From positions 1 to 40,383 of the forward strand of contig JAFQLH010000009.1 in NCBI GenBank assembly GCA_017396665.1: a DNA stretch of 40,383 bases, given 5' to 3'. The position numbers were made by a program, and so were the translations under genes. The DNA is from Oscillospiraceae bacterium. GTDB lineage: Bacteria > Bacillota > Clostridia > Oscillospirales > Ruminococcaceae. Positions within the stretch are counted from its first letter, which is position 1; every line of letters begins with the position of its first letter. Positions 24,022-33,835 of this stretch are shown here, piece by piece. The notes under the pieces are model-generated. The model had not been told where the DNA came from and made no database searches. It saw nothing but the letters and a program-made list of their open reading frames with translations.

Positions 24022-24726
24022 TTAGCTCCAACGGCGCTTTTCCAGAACTCTCACTGTGAGGTAGAGGAATACTGCCGTTACACTTACAAAGAACAATGCG
24101 TTTGAGAGGTCGAACAGGCCGTATGTAAAGCCTGTATATCTGTCGACGAAGGAAAGGTTTGAAACGACCTTTGAAAGCCATTCTACCGGAATAAGCTGTG
24201 CAATTGAGCTTAAGAGGTAGCAAAGGAGCATTGCCGCAAAGCTGATGATTGCGGAAACAACCTGGTTTTCAGTAAGTGACGAAACAAAGATTCCTATTGA
24301 GATAAATGCTGAGCCGAGCAGCATAAAGCCGACGATGTTTCCTATAACTACGAGCCAGTCAGGGTCTGCAAATGCAGAAACAACGACTGCATAGATTACT
24401 GTTATAAACACCGCAAGCGAGAATATAACGAGAGCTGCCAGAAACTTTCCCAAAACGAGTCCGCCGAGGCTGACAGGAGCGGTGAGCAGACACTGGTCTG
24501 TTTTCTGGTTCTTTTCCTCAGAGAGAGTTCTCATTGTGAGGATAGGGATTACCACCAGAAGAACATATATGAGAAGTGTGAAGGTGTACGCCAAATCGGC
24601 AGAGCCGCTGCTGAGCGAGGTCATATTGAAGAAAAGACCTGAGCCTGCGTAGAATATCGCAAGGAAGATATAACCGATAGGTGTTGTAAAGTAAGCCAGA
24701 AGCTCACGACGGAATATTGCACCCAT
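24022..24726 (-). CDS. GldF-like ABC transporter permease
   Basis: 234 residues with six predicted membrane helices of the ABC-2 type. It starts MGAIFRRELLAYFTTPIGYIFLAIF, the usual opening of GldF-like permeases (cytoplasmic amphipathic helix before the first membrane span). RTLSEEKNQKTDQCLLTAPVSLGGLVLGKFLAAL is the conserved cytoplasmic loop. Its ATG overlaps the stop of the ATPase gene by one base (TAATG), so translation is coupled. Works with the ATPase upstream and the GldG/DUF4340 proteins downstream. Confidence 0.9.
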   Translation of the reverse strand: MGAIFRRELLAYFTTPIGYIFLAIFYAGSGLFFNMTSLSSGSADLAYTFTLLIYVLLVVIPILTMRTLSEEKNQKTDQCLLTAPVSLGGLVLGKFLAALVIFSLAVFITVIYAVVVSAFADPDWLVVIGNIVGFMLLGSAFISIGIFVSSLTENQVVSAIISFAAMLLCYLLSSIAQLIPVEWLSKVVSNLSFVDRYTGFTYGLFDLSNALFFVSVTAVFLYLTVRVLEKRRWS

Positions 24727-25697
24727 TATTTATTCTCCCCCTTTGCTTTTTTACCGAGCTTTACGTTCTCGCCTATTGTAAGCTTCAAGAAGATATCCTC
24801 AAGGGTAAGCTCGCTTGTCTTAAGACCAAGCAGGTACCAGTTTCTTGCGGCAATTCTGTTGAAAAGCTCACGGCGGATGTCGATATGCTCGTCAGTTTCG
24901 ATGTTGTATTCAGCTACTGTTTCAGAAAGCTGTTTTCCCTTTTCGACTGTCTTTACGCCTCTTATTGTAGAAACAGTCTTTATAACCTCTTCCGCAGGGC
25001 CGTCAATCTGGGCGATGAGCTTATGCTCCTGAGAAAGCGACTTGGAGAGGTTTTCCTCCGTGTCGTTTGCAACAATATTACCGCCGTTGATAACGATAAT
25101 TCTGTCGCAGACCGCCTGCACCTCAGAGAGGATATGTGATGAAAGAATAACCGTATGGTTCTTGCCCAGCTTCTTGATAAGGGTTCTTATCTCGATAATC
25201 TGGTTAGGGTCAAGGCCAACAGTCGGCTCGTCGAGGATAAGCACCTTCGGGTTTCCGATAAGCGCCTGAGCAAGACCGACTCTCTGGCGGTAGCCCTTTG
25301 AGAGATTCTTGATTATTCTGTTGTATACATTTTCAATCTTCACGAGCCTGCATATATCCGCAAGATGCGTATTTCTCGGAAGCTTGCACTTTTTAAGGTC
25401 ATACACAAACCTTAAATACTCCTTGACCGTCATATCAAGATAGAGCGGTGGGAGCTCAGGGAGATAGCCAATCTCCTTTTTTGCCTTCATAGGTTCTTCA
25501 AGGATATCAATTCCGTTGATAAGTGCCTGTCCGTCGGTTGACGAGATATAGCCTGTGAGCATATTCATCGTGGTACTCTTTCCCGCACCGTTAGGTCCGA
25601 GAAATCCCAGAATTTCTCCGTCGTTTGCTGTGAAGGAAATATTGTTGACTGCAATCTTATCACCGTAATGCTTGCTGAGATTCTTTACCTCAATCAT
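24726..25697 (-). CDS. GldA-like ABC transporter ATP-binding protein
   Basis: 323 residues. Walker A GPNGAGKST (about 37-45), Q-loop GYLPELPPLY, signature LSKGYRQRVGLAQAL, Walker B VLILDEPTVGLDP and the switch His in ILSSHILSE are all intact. The extra C-terminal 100 residues are a regulatory beta domain as in GldA and related ABC-2 ATPases. Start MIEVKNLSKHYG chosen because AAGGAGGAA lies directly upstream; an ATG 20 codons earlier has no SD. First gene of the five-gene operon. No clear promoter in the 111 bp between it and ribF, and no clear terminator after ribF either, so read-through from the nusA operon is possible. Confidence 0.93.
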   Translation of the reverse strand: MIEVKNLSKHYGDKIAVNNISFTANDGEILGFLGPNGAGKSTTMNMLTGYISSTDGQALINGIDILEEPMKAKKEIGYLPELPPLYLDMTVKEYLRFVYDLKKCKLPRNTHLADICRLVKIENVYNRIIKNLSKGYRQRVGLAQALIGNPKVLILDEPTVGLDPNQIIEIRTLIKKLGKNHTVILSSHILSEVQAVCDRIIVINGGNIVANDTEENLSKSLSQEHKLIAQIDGPAEEVIKTVSTIRGVKTVEKGKQLSETVAEYNIETDEHIDIRRELFNRIAARNWYLLGLKTSELTLEDIFLKLTIGENVKLGKKAKGENK

Positions 25698-25808
25698 TGA
25701 TGTTCCTCCTTGCATTTTCGTTTTGTCACACAAATTGTCCAAACTCAAGCATACCACACCTTTGTGTGCAAAGCGTGACAGCCTTGTAAAACATAAGAGC
25801 TAAAGGTT

Positions 25809-26684
25809 TTACTCCCTTACCCTTAAAATATCCTTTTTTATCTGAGCACGAAGCTCTGACACTGAGGAAAACTTTGTTTCCTCTCTTAAAAACTCACACA
25901 GATAAAGCTTTGCCACTTCCCCGTAAACGTCGCCCTCAAAGTCTAAGATATGCGTTTCGAGGCAAGGCATACCGCTGTCGTTTACCGTCGGCTTTGTACC
26001 GACGTTTGTGACGCCCTTGTACACTTTTCCGCACAGCTCGATTTCGCTTTTATATACGCCAAACCTTGGGAGAACGATATTCTCTGCGATACTCTGGTTG
26101 ACAGTCGGAAAATCCATCTGTCTGCCGAGCTGTCTTCCGTGTACGATTGCAGAGCTGTAGCACAGCCTGTACCCTAAAAGCTCATTTGCCTTTGAGATTT
26201 CGCCCTGTGAGATAAGCTCTCTTATTGCCGTTGAAGAAACCGCCCTGCCGTTTGCTGTCACCTTATCGACAACAGTAAGGCATATGCCGTTTTTCTTACA
26301 AAGCTCCTTTAATAGTGTAACGTCGCCCGTAGCGTTTTTGCCGAAGCGGAAGTCATATCCGCAGACAATCCCCTTACAGTGAAGCTTTTCTATGAGTATT
26401 CTTTCAAAAAACTCCTGCGGTGTAAGCTCCTTTACGCTGTCAAACTCCGCAGTATATACATTTTCTATACCTGCGCAAGACAGCCTTTGGCACTTTTCCT
26501 CATCTGTGATTATAGGCTTTACACCCTTGACGCTGTCTGCACCGTTTACAAATGTAAAGGCAGTCGGGACAAGTCCCATAGCCTTGCTCAGTCTCACGGC
26601 ATTTTCTATGACCGCCTTGTGACCGAGGTGCACTCCGTCAAAGAGTCCGAGAGCGACACAGCTCATCTGATTATTATTCTCCAA
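25809..26684 (-). CDS. ribF: Bifunctional riboflavin kinase/FMN adenylyltransferase
   Basis: 291 residues. The N-terminal half is the FAD synthetase domain with GLFDGVHLGH (HxGH-type nucleotide site, about 13-22) and GYDFRFGKNATGD. A short linker with SSTAIRELISQGEI follows. The C-terminal half is the riboflavin kinase domain with GRQLGRQMDFPTVN, FGVYKSEI, GVTNVGTKPTVN and ETHILDF. It converts riboflavin to FMN and FAD. A TTG start is chosen: GGAGGA lies 7-8 bases upstream, while the first ATG six codons later has no SD. Last gene of the nusA operon, 27 bp after truB, an arrangement common in Firmicutes. Confidence 0.94.
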   Translation of the reverse strand: MENNNQMSCVALGLFDGVHLGHKAVIENAVRLSKAMGLVPTAFTFVNGADSVKGVKPIITDEEKCQRLSCAGIENVYTAEFDSVKELTPQEFFERILIEKLHCKGIVCGYDFRFGKNATGDVTLLKELCKKNGICLTVVDKVTANGRAVSSTAIRELISQGEISKANELLGYRLCYSSAIVHGRQLGRQMDFPTVNQSIAENIVLPRFGVYKSEIELCGKVYKGVTNVGTKPTVNDSGMPCLETHILDFEGDVYGEVAKLYLCEFLREETKFSSVSELRAQIKKDILRVRE

Positions 26685-26711
26685 AGCTGTATTCCTCCCT
26701 CTTAAAGCTTA

Positions 26712-27632
26712 TCAGTAGAAATTCTTGACGCTCCTCAGCTCGTTTTTATCCTTGTCGATTGTTGCAACAGAGATAAACTCTCCCTCTGCCGAGAACACCG
26801 CAAACTGCTTGTCTCCCCGGGCTTGTCCGTTTTTTATGCCTACCTGCTCAGGTCTTAGCTTCACGCCGTTTTTATAAAGTGCGGTATTTCTGCCGCTCAG
26901 GGTAATTTTCTCAAGATATGAAAACACCGCTTCTATACCCGTCATAAGCTCCTGCGCTCTGCCCTCTGACGAAGCCTTTTCAATCTGCTCTATTGTATAG
27001 CAGTCCTCAAGGTCAAAGCCACCTGCGAAGGTTCTTTGAAGCTCTGTCATTGTGCCAAAGCTACCGAGCTTTTCTCCGATATCGTGAATGAGCGTTCTTA
27101 TATAGGTGCCGCTGCTTACTGACACCGACATTTTTCCCTCACGGGTATTTTCGTCATACTCTGTGATTTCTATAAAGTCGATATGACGCTTTTTCGCCTC
27201 ACGCTCGATTGTCTTACCCTCACGGGCAAGCTCATAGAGCTTTTTCCCTCCGACCTTTACAGCCGAATACATCGGCGGCAATTGCATTATATCCCCGACA
27301 AAGCTTTCCTTTGCCGTTTCAAGCTCCTGCCTTGAAACAGTCTTGTCGCTCCTGTTCAGAACCTTACCCGTAATATCCTGCGTATCGGTAGAAAGTCCGA
27401 GCTTGAAGGAAGCTGTATAGCGTTTTCCGTCGCCGTTTACCATATCGCAAGCCTTGGTTGCCTTTCCGACAAACACCGCCAGCACGCCTGTTGCCATAGG
27501 ATCAAGCGTTCCGCTGTGGCCGAGCCTTTTGGTTCTGAGTATTCCTCTGAGCTTTGCGATAACATCAAACGAAGTCCAGCCCTTCGGCTTGTTTACGGGA
27601 ATTACTCCGCACAGCTCCATTTGTCCGTCCAT
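26712..27632 (-). CDS. truB: tRNA pseudouridine(55) synthase
   Basis: 306 residues, standard length. It makes pseudouridine 55 in the T-loop of tRNAs. The N-terminus has GVIPVNKPKGWTSFDV, then the catalytic block RLGHSGTLDPMATGVL with Asp44. YSAVKVGGKKLYELAREG and VSSGTYIRTLIHDIGEKLG are the other TruB markers. A PUA-like C-terminal part with EGEFISVATID is present. Start codon overlaps the stop of the DHH gene (TAATG), so translation is coupled. Confidence 0.96.
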   Translation of the reverse strand: MDGQMELCGVIPVNKPKGWTSFDVIAKLRGILRTKRLGHSGTLDPMATGVLAVFVGKATKACDMVNGDGKRYTASFKLGLSTDTQDITGKVLNRSDKTVSRQELETAKESFVGDIMQLPPMYSAVKVGGKKLYELAREGKTIEREAKKRHIDFIEITEYDENTREGKMSVSVSSGTYIRTLIHDIGEKLGSFGTMTELQRTFAGGFDLEDCYTIEQIEKASSEGRAQELMTGIEAVFSYLEKITLSGRNTALYKNGVKLRPEQVGIKNGQARGDKQFAVFSAEGEFISVATIDKDKNELRSVKNFY

Positions 27633-28591
27633 TACTGCACCCCGAAATACTTTCCGGCAAGCTCTAAAATCTTACCTCTTACCTCGTCTAAGCCGCCCTG
27701 AATTTCACAGCCTGCGGCTCTTATATGTCCGCCTCCGCCGAAGCTCTTACAGAACTGCGAAGCGTCAAGCTCGTCTGTTGTTCTGACAGACAGCTTGTAG
27801 GTATGAGAGCCTCTCTGCTTTACAGTGATGCCCATTTTAACACCTTCGACAGAGATAGGAATTGAAGCAATTCCGTCAAACTCGCTGTCCTCAGCTCCGC
27901 TGTTTTCCATAAGCTCCTTTGTTATAACAATCATAGAGAGCTTTCCGCCAAAATAATACTCGATATTAGATGTAGCAATCTGCTCTACCATAATTCTGCT
28001 CCGGCTCTTTAAATCAAACATACGTCTGTTGATTGATGCAAACGGCACGCCCATTGAGATAAGCTCTGCCGCTGCAAGATGGGCCTTCACGGTTGTGTTT
28101 TCATACTTAAAGCAGCCCGTATCGGTTGCAATTCCCGTATAGAGGCAAGAAGCTGTCTGTGTGTCGATTTCCACTTCCATATACTTAAACAGCTCGTACA
28201 GCACAAGTGCGGTTGCAGAAGCGTCAGCGTCTACATAGGTCTTCTTTGCGTAGTGCTTGTTTGAGATGTGGTGGTCGATACAAAGGTCAACAGCGCCCTC
28301 CTGCTGATAGCAGGCGAGGTTTTTGCCCATAAGTGTTACATCTGCAATATCAACTGCGATAACGCACTTTGGCTCGATAAGGGTATTGTCCCCTTCACAG
28401 CCTTCGTAGAGGAAGCTGTATCTCTCGGGGAAGCCGTCAGAACAGAGGACGTTCACTCTCTTGCCCATTTTTCTGAGCACCCTGCAGAGTGCAAACGCAC
28501 TTCCGAAGGTGTCTCCGTCGGGGCTTTTATGAGTGAGAATTACTGCGTCCTCACAGCTCTGAAGAAACTCTTTTATATCTTTGAAATCCAT
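27632..28591 (-). CDS. nrnA: DHH-family phosphoesterase (NrnA-type oligoribonuclease/pAp phosphatase)
   Basis: 319 residues. Metal-binding motifs of the DHH family are all visible: THKSPDGDTFGSAFAL (motif I, about 20-35), VIAVDIAD (77-84), CIDHHISN with DHH at 106-108, and TDTGCFKYENT. The DHHA1 domain ends in GGGHIRAAG. NrnA degrades short RNA oligonucleotides and dephosphorylates pAp. The order rbfA-nrnA-truB is typical of Firmicutes. SD GGAGAGGA before ATG; the ATG follows the rbfA stop directly (TAAATG). Confidence 0.93.
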   Translation of the reverse strand: MDFKDIKEFLQSCEDAVILTHKSPDGDTFGSAFALCRVLRKMGKRVNVLCSDGFPERYSFLYEGCEGDNTLIEPKCVIAVDIADVTLMGKNLACYQQEGAVDLCIDHHISNKHYAKKTYVDADASATALVLYELFKYMEVEIDTQTASCLYTGIATDTGCFKYENTTVKAHLAAAELISMGVPFASINRRMFDLKSRSRIMVEQIATSNIEYYFGGKLSMIVITKELMENSGAEDSEFDGIASIPISVEGVKMGITVKQRGSHTYKLSVRTTDELDASQFCKSFGGGGHIRAAGCEIQGGLDEVRGKILELAGKYFGVQ

Positions 28592-28981
28592 TTATTCCTC
28601 TCCGTTCTCCTCATCGCCTGAGTCTTCCTCTGTCTGAGGGAGAGCTTCCTTGAGGAGCTTATTTATCTGAGCAGAATGTTCTATCGAATCGTCGGCAACA
28701 AACGAAAGCTCAGGGCACTTTCTGAGACCTAAGACATTTGAAATCTCACGCTTTAAAAAGCCCTTTGCGCTGTCGAAGCCCTTAACTGCCTCCTTTGCCC
28801 TCTCGTAGCCCTCGAAGGAGGAGATGTACACTCTGCAGAACGAGCCGTCTCTTGCGACGTCGCATCTAACAACCGTGAGCATATCTCCGCCCTTGATTCT
28901 GGGGTCCTTAAGGTCACGCATCTTGCCGGATATTATTCTGCGTATGTCCTCTGACATACGGCCCGATTTGATACTTGCCAT
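28592..28981 (-). CDS. rbfA: Ribosome-binding factor A
   Basis: 129 residues with the KH-like RbfA fold: RMSEDIRRIISGKMRDLKDPRI at the start, then VVRCDVARDGSFCRVYISSF and LGLRKCPELSFVADDSIEHSAQINKLL. It helps maturation of the 30S subunit at the 5' end of 16S rRNA. The acidic C-terminal tail (EDSGDEENGEE) is common. AAGGAG 6-7 bases before the ATG; 12 bp after infB. Confidence 0.95.
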   Translation of the reverse strand: MASIKSGRMSEDIRRIISGKMRDLKDPRIKGGDMLTVVRCDVARDGSFCRVYISSFEGYERAKEAVKGFDSAKGFLKREISNVLGLRKCPELSFVADDSIEHSAQINKLLKEALPQTEEDSGDEENGEE

Positions 28982-28993
28982 AGCTACTCCTTC

Positions 28994-31516
28994 TTAATCT
29001 CTGTACTCTTCCATAACGTATGCTTCGAAGATGTCGCCTTCCTTGATGTCGGTGAACTTTTCGAGTGTAATACCACACTCAAAGCCTGCTGAAACATCCT
29101 TTGCGTCATCCTTGAAACGCTTGAGTGAGCTCATCTTGTCGTCTGCGATAATGATACCGTCACGGACAACTCTGATGAGGTCGTTTCTGCCAATCTTACC
29201 GCTGAGTACGTAAGAGCCTGCAACATTTCCGACGTTGGAAATCTTATAGACCTGTCTTACCTCAACTCTTGCGGTGTCAACCTCCTTGAACTTCGGAGCG
29301 AGCATACCCTTCATAGCGCTTTCGATTTCCTCGATTGCGTCATAGATGATTCTGTAAAGTCTGATATCAACGCCGTCGTGCTCTGCGTTTGCCTTTGCAA
29401 CAGGGTCAGGACGAACATTGAAGCCTACGATGATAGCGTTTGAAGCCGCAGCGAGCATAACGTCGCTTTCGGAGATTGCACCTACTGCGCCGTGGATAAC
29501 TCTTACTCTTACTTCTTCGTTTGTGAGCTTTTCGAGTGACTGCTTAACAGCCTCAACAGAGCCCTGAACGTCTGCCTTGACGATGATAGGAAGCTCCTTC
29601 ATCTCGCCCTCGGAAATCTGTGCGAACAGGTTATCGAGAGTAACCTTCTGATACTGAGCGAACAGCTCCTCCTTAGCCTGATGCTTTCTCTGCTCAACAA
29701 GCTCTCTTGCGAGTCTTTCGTCAGCAACTGCGTTGAATGTATCGCCTGCAGATGGTGTTTCGGCAAGACCTGTGATTTCAACAGGGCAGGAAGGACCTGC
29801 AACAGTTACCTGCTGACCCTTGTCGTTTGTCATAGTTCTTACTCTGCCGACTGCAGTACCTGCGATAATAACGTCGCCCATCCTGAGTGTACCGTTCTGT
29901 ACGAGGACAGTAGCAACAGGGCCCTTACCCTTGTCGAGTCTTGCTTCAACAACAGTACCCTTAGCGAGTCTGTTAGGGTTAGCCTTAAGCTCCTTGACCT
30001 CGGCAACGAGAAGAACGTTCTCAAGAAGGTCGTCGATACCCATACCTGTCTTAGCTGAAACAGGAACAGCGATAACGTCGCCGCCCCAGTCTTCAACAAC
30101 GAGGTCGTACTTTGTAAGCTCCTGCTTAATCTTGTCAGGGTCAGCACCTATCTTATCCATCTTGTTGATAGCAACGATAAGTGAAACGCCTGCTGCCTTT
30201 GCGTGATTGATTGATTCAACAGTCTGAGGCATGATACCGTCGTCTGCTGCAACAACGAGGATAGCGATATCTGTGATATTCGCACCTCTTGCTCTCATAG
30301 AAGTAAACGCTTCGTGTCCCGGTGTATCGAGGAAGGTAAGAACCTTTCCGCCGTACTTAACCTGGTAAGCACCGATATGCTGAGTGATACCGCCTGCTTC
30401 GCCGTCTGCAACGTTAGCGTTTCTGATTCTGTCGAGGATTGAGGTCTTACCGTGGTCAACGTGTCCCATAACAACGATGACAGGGCTTCTTTCCTCCAGG
30501 TCTTCAGCCTTATCCTCTTCGTCAACAATAAGTCTTTCCTCGATTGTAACGATAACTTCCTTTTCAACCTTTGCGCCGAGCTCGTCTGCTACGAGTGAAG
30601 CTGTATCAAAGTCGATTACCTCATTGATAGAAGCCATAACGCCCAGTCCCATGAGCTTCTTGATAACCTCAGTTACAGTAACCTTGAGTCTTGTTGCAAG
30701 CTCAGAAACCACAATCTCGTCAGGAATGAGAACCTTGAGCTGCTGCTTTCTTGCTCTTTCGAGCTCAAGTCTGCGAAGCTTCTCTGCTTCTGTTTCCTTC
30801 TTTGAGTGCTGCTGCTTCTTATACTGCTGTGACTTCTGTGTAATCTTCTGCTTCTTGCCGAAGCTGTCCTTGTTGTTCTTTGTGTTTCTGTTATCGGCGA
30901 GGTTGTCGTATCTCTCGTTGTACTTGTCGAGCTCGATATATGAGCCTCTTGTATCAACAGTCTTTCTCTTTGAAACAGACTGTGTACCCTCAGAAACTGT
31001 ATAGCCCTTTACGTTATCGTCAGTCTTTCCGCCGAAGATAATCTTCTGACCCTGCTCCTTCTTCTTTGCAGGCTCCTTCTTCTTCTGCTGAGGCTTTACT
31101 TCAGGCTTCTTTTCTTCAGCCTTCTTTGGCTCTGCCTTTGGAGCTTCTGCCTTCTTAGGCTCTTCCTTCTTTACCTCAGGCTTTGGCTGTGACTTAGGCT
31201 GTGGCTTAGCCTTCTTTTCTTCCTTCTTGGGCTCTGCCTTTGGCTCAGCCTTTGGCTGTAGCTTAGCTTCCTTCTTAGGCTCTGCCTTTGGTTCTTCCTT
31301 CTTTGAGGTTGTCTTTGCTGCAAAGTATGCATCAAAGCTATCCACCTGATTTTTCTGTGTATACACCTCAAGAACATAGTTTATTTCTTCATCGAGAAGT
31401 GATGAAGAATTCTTTTTTCCTGCATCGAAAGCCTTGCCAAGACACTCGATAATCTCGTTGCTTGAAACGCCGAGGTCCTTTGCAAGCTCGCTTACTTTAT
31501 ACTTTTTAACTGCCAT
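28994..31516 (-). CDS. infB: Translation initiation factor IF-2
   Basis: 840 residues. The N-terminus is an IF2N domain ([21 protein letters not shown]), then a low-complexity linker rich in Lys, Glu, Pro and Ala (about 70-250). A second IF2N domain ([24 protein letters not shown]) follows. The G domain has [17 protein letters not shown] and NKMD. The C-terminal part includes [15 protein letters not shown] and the fMet-tRNA-binding domain ([18 protein letters not shown]). The linker DNA is repetitive. SD GAGGAGGAA upstream. Starts 24 bp after ylxQ. Confidence 0.97.
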   Translation of the reverse strand: MAVKKYKVSELAKDLGVSSNEIIECLGKAFDAGKKNSSSLLDEEINYVLEVYTQKNQVDSFDAYFAAKTTSKKEEPKAEPKKEAKLQPKAEPKAEPKKEEKKAKPQPKSQPKPEVKKEEPKKAEAPKAEPKKAEEKKPEVKPQQKKKEPAKKKEQGQKIIFGGKTDDNVKGYTVSEGTQSVSKRKTVDTRGSYIELDKYNERYDNLADNRNTKNNKDSFGKKQKITQKSQQYKKQQHSKKETEAEKLRRLELERARKQQLKVLIPDEIVVSELATRLKVTVTEVIKKLMGLGVMASINEVIDFDTASLVADELGAKVEKEVIVTIEERLIVDEEDKAEDLEERSPVIVVMGHVDHGKTSILDRIRNANVADGEAGGITQHIGAYQVKYGGKVLTFLDTPGHEAFTSMRARGANITDIAILVVAADDGIMPQTVESINHAKAAGVSLIVAINKMDKIGADPDKIKQELTKYDLVVEDWGGDVIAVPVSAKTGMGIDDLLENVLLVAEVKELKANPNRLAKGTVVEARLDKGKGPVATVLVQNGTLRMGDVIIAGTAVGRVRTMTNDKGQQVTVAGPSCPVEITGLAETPSAGDTFNAVADERLARELVEQRKHQAKEELFAQYQKVTLDNLFAQISEGEMKELPIIVKADVQGSVEAVKQSLEKLTNEEVRVRVIHGAVGAISESDVMLAAASNAIIVGFNVRPDPVAKANAEHDGVDIRLYRIIYDAIEEIESAMKGMLAPKFKEVDTARVEVRQVYKISNVGNVAGSYVLSGKIGRNDLIRVVRDGIIIADDKMSSLKRFKDDAKDVSAGFECGITLEKFTDIKEGDIFEAYVMEEYRD

Positions 31517-31540
31517 AGGCTCTATTCCTCCTCAAAACTC

Positions 31541-31903
31541 TTAGTCAAGATGAAACAGCTTGGTGTCGATTTCCACAGGTGTCGCAACCGTTGACGCCTT
31601 CTTGTTGAAGCCTGCGTCGCATATTGCAAGCACTCCTGCTTTCTTTCCTATGCTGTCGCTTATCTGCTGCATATCCATATCCGCACTGTAAAGCTTTACT
31701 CCGTCCTTGAAGCAAATGAACATTACTTCCTTAAGGCTTTTCTTGGAGAGGTCAGTTGCGACATACACCCCGTACGCTGTGCCCTCGTGGCAGGCACTCT
31801 TGACCATATCCATTCCCATTGTAAGCTTACCCGCTCTTCTGCACATGGAAAGCAGACCTGAAATATTCTTCTTAATTATTACCTTATTGCTGCTGTTACT
31901 CAC
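31541..31903 (-). CDS. ylxQ: L7Ae/L30e-family RNA-binding protein YlxQ
   Basis: 120 residues from a GTG at 31903 (MSNSSNKVIIKKNISGLLSM). The body, LLSMCRRAGKLTMGMDMVKSAC followed by GVYVATDLSKKSL, is the kink-turn-binding fold of the YlxQ/L7Ae group. The GTG overlaps the last codons of rnpM and has GGAGG about 12 bases upstream. A longer frame reaching 31930 would lie wholly inside rnpM and is less likely. The long N-terminal stretch before the fold is unusual, and an even later start cannot be excluded. Function in Firmicutes is not settled. Confidence 0.85.
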   Translation of the reverse strand: MSNSSNKVIIKKNISGLLSMCRRAGKLTMGMDMVKSACHEGTAYGVYVATDLSKKSLKEVMFICFKDGVKLYSADMDMQQISDSIGKKAGVLAICDAGFNKKASTVATPVEIDTKLFHLD

Positions 31904-32162
31904 CCTTAAGCTCAGCCTCCATTGTATCATAGACGCTGTCCTCTATCTTGCAGGAGAAGCTCTTTTCGAGCTTTCTGCCCTTTCTTGCAAGCAAGAGACA
32001 GTCTGCACTTTTGCATATATACGCACCCCTGCCGGATTTCTTTCCCGTAAGGTCAATCGAAATCTCACCGTCGGGCGACTTGACAACTCTCACGAGCTCC
32101 TTTTTGGGCTTCATTTCCGAGCAGCCAAGACACATACGCATAGGTATCTTCTTAGTCTTCAT
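31896..32162 (-). CDS. rnpM: RnpM/YlxR family nucleic acid-binding protein
   Basis: 88 residues, the usual size. Family signature: PMRMCLGCSEMKPKKELVRVV, then SGRGAYICKSADCLLLARKGRKLEKSF (GRGAY). Two CxxC-like pairs are partial. The family (DUF448) has been linked to RNase P modulation. AAAGGA 8 bases before the ATG; between nusA and ylxQ, its conserved position. Confidence 0.94.
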   Translation of the reverse strand: MKTKKIPMRMCLGCSEMKPKKELVRVVKSPDGEISIDLTGKKSGRGAYICKSADCLLLARKGRKLEKSFSCKIEDSVYDTMEAELKGE

Positions 32163-32189
32163 AAGTATTTTCCTTTCGGCTGCACCTTG

Positions 32190-33239
32190 TTATTCGTTAA
32201 CAGGTGTTTCAGGGATAATATCAATCTTATAGCCTGTCAGTCTGTGAGCAAGCTTAGCGTTCTGACCCTTGTTACCGATAGCGAGTGAGAGCTGGTTGTT
32301 AGGAACGATAACCTTACAGCTTCTTACCTCGTCCTCAAGGATATCAACTCTGATAACGTCAGCAGGAGAGAGTGCCTTTGCGATAAACTCCTTATCGTCC
32401 TCAGAGTAAGGAATGATATCAATCTTTTCGCCCTTGAGCTCTTCGACAACTGAAGAAATTCTTGAGTGCTTAGGACCGATACAAGCACCGATTGCGTCAA
32501 CGTTCTTGTCCTTGCTCCATACGGCAATCTTAGTTCTTGCACCTGCTTCTCTGGAGATTGACTTGATTTCAACAGTTCCGTCGTATATTTCAGGAACCTC
32601 AAGCTCGAACAGCTTTGCAACGAGCTCAATCTTAGTTCTTGTAATCTTGAGTGCAGGCTTCTTTGTGAGGTTTACAACGTCCTGTACATAAACCTTGATG
32701 ATATCGCCTGCCTTAAGTGTTTCGCCCGGAATCTGCTCGCTTCTTACGAGGTATGCCTCGTTCTTGTCGATAGTAACGATAGCGTTCTGTGTTGAAGGCT
32801 CAACCTTCTGTACGACTGCGGAAACGCACTCGTGCTTCTTTGAGTCAAACTGCGCTACAAGTCTTGCACTTTCGTGAGCCTTGATATCCTGCTTGATAGA
32901 CTGCTTTGCGCTCTGTGCAGCAACTCTGCCGAACTTCTTTGTGTCCACCTTGATTTCAACTGTACCGCCGACTCTTGCTCTCTTGGAGATAGTCTTTGCC
33001 TCGTCGATGTGGATTTCATTTCCCGGATTTTCAGGAATGCCGTCAACGACTGTCTTGATGATTCTTACATCGAACTTACCTTTTTCAGGGTTGATTTCGA
33101 TACCGATGTTGTCGCTGTCAGGATAGTCTCTCTTGGCAGCCTTCATAATACCCTGCTTGATGTTTTCGATAAGCTGCTCTGTTTCGATGTTGTTCTCTTT
33201 AGCCAGAAGCTCAAGAGCTGCGAAAAACTCATTGTTCAT
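32190..33239 (-). CDS. nusA: Transcription termination/antitermination factor NusA
   Basis: 349 residues, the short Firmicutes form. N-terminal RNA polymerase-binding domain (NNEFFAALELLAKENNIETEQLIE), S1 domain around 135-200 (CVSAVVQKVEPSTQNAIVTIDKNEAYL), then two KH domains. GACIGPKHSRISSVVEELKGEKIDI and LAIGNKGQNAKLAHRLTGYKIDI are the KH signatures. No C-terminal acidic repeats, as usual outside Proteobacteria. AAAGGAG before the ATG; 21 bp after rimP. Confidence 0.97.
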   Translation of the reverse strand: MNNEFFAALELLAKENNIETEQLIENIKQGIMKAAKRDYPDSDNIGIEINPEKGKFDVRIIKTVVDGIPENPGNEIHIDEAKTISKRARVGGTVEIKVDTKKFGRVAAQSAKQSIKQDIKAHESARLVAQFDSKKHECVSAVVQKVEPSTQNAIVTIDKNEAYLVRSEQIPGETLKAGDIIKVYVQDVVNLTKKPALKITRTKIELVAKLFELEVPEIYDGTVEIKSISREAGARTKIAVWSKDKNVDAIGACIGPKHSRISSVVEELKGEKIDIIPYSEDDKEFIAKALSPADVIRVDILEDEVRSCKVIVPNNQLSLAIGNKGQNAKLAHRLTGYKIDIIPETPVNE

Positions 33240-33260
33240 TTTTTCTTTCTCCTTTAAATT

Positions 33261-33764
33261 TTATTCGTCAAACAATCCTTCGTCGTCACAAAGCTTTACA
33301 AACGCACACTCTGAGAGCTCGACGTCTGTCGGGGCTTCTTCCCCACGCTTCATAACGGTAATTTTACCTTTTTCATAGCTTAAAAGCTCACCTATGAATT
33401 CCTTTTCTCCGTCCTTTTCACGGATAAGGCGTACTCTGAGCTCGTCACCTATACAGCATTCAAAATGCTCAGGTCTTTTAAGCTCTCTTGCAAGTCCGGG
33501 ACTTCCGACCTCAAACACATACGACTGGGAAATCGGGTCCTCCTCGTCGAGTATGGTATTGAACGGTCTTGAAAACGCTTCGCAGTCGTCCATATCGACT
33601 CCGCCGTCCTTGTCGATAAGCACCTTCAGGTACCATGTCGTGCCTTCCTTTTCAAAACGCACGTCCCACAGAAACAGCCCCAGCTCGTCGCACAGCGGCT
33701 GTGCAAGCTCTCTGACTATCTCGACAGTAGAGCCGCCTGATTTTTTGTTCTTCTTATTCTCCAT
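33261..33764 (-). CDS. rimP: Ribosome maturation factor RimP
   Basis: 167 residues from MENKKNKKSGG, with a perfect AGGAGG 7 bases upstream; an ATG eight codons earlier overlaps that SD and is rejected. Markers: ELGLFLWDVRFEKEGTTWYLKVLIDKDGGVDMDDCEAFSR, then VFEVGSPGLARELKRPEHF, the RimP core SPGxxRxL. It assists 30S assembly. First gene of the nusA operon, downstream of the promoter at 33836-33864. Confidence 0.95.
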   Translation of the reverse strand: MENKKNKKSGGSTVEIVRELAQPLCDELGLFLWDVRFEKEGTTWYLKVLIDKDGGVDMDDCEAFSRPFNTILDEEDPISQSYVFEVGSPGLARELKRPEHFECCIGDELRVRLIREKDGEKEFIGELLSYEKGKITVMKRGEEAPTDVELSECAFVKLCDDEGLFDE

Positions 33765-33835
33765 AGGCAACCTCCTATACAAAAGCAAAAGACCGGAAGT
33801 TTTCTTTCCAGCCTTTCATTAAAGATATTATATGC

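Noticed and set aside
31904-31930. Longer N-terminus for YlxQ from an ATG at 31930
   Set aside because: It would lie wholly within rnpM, adds nine residues outside the fold, and has no SD; the GTG at 31903 is preferred.
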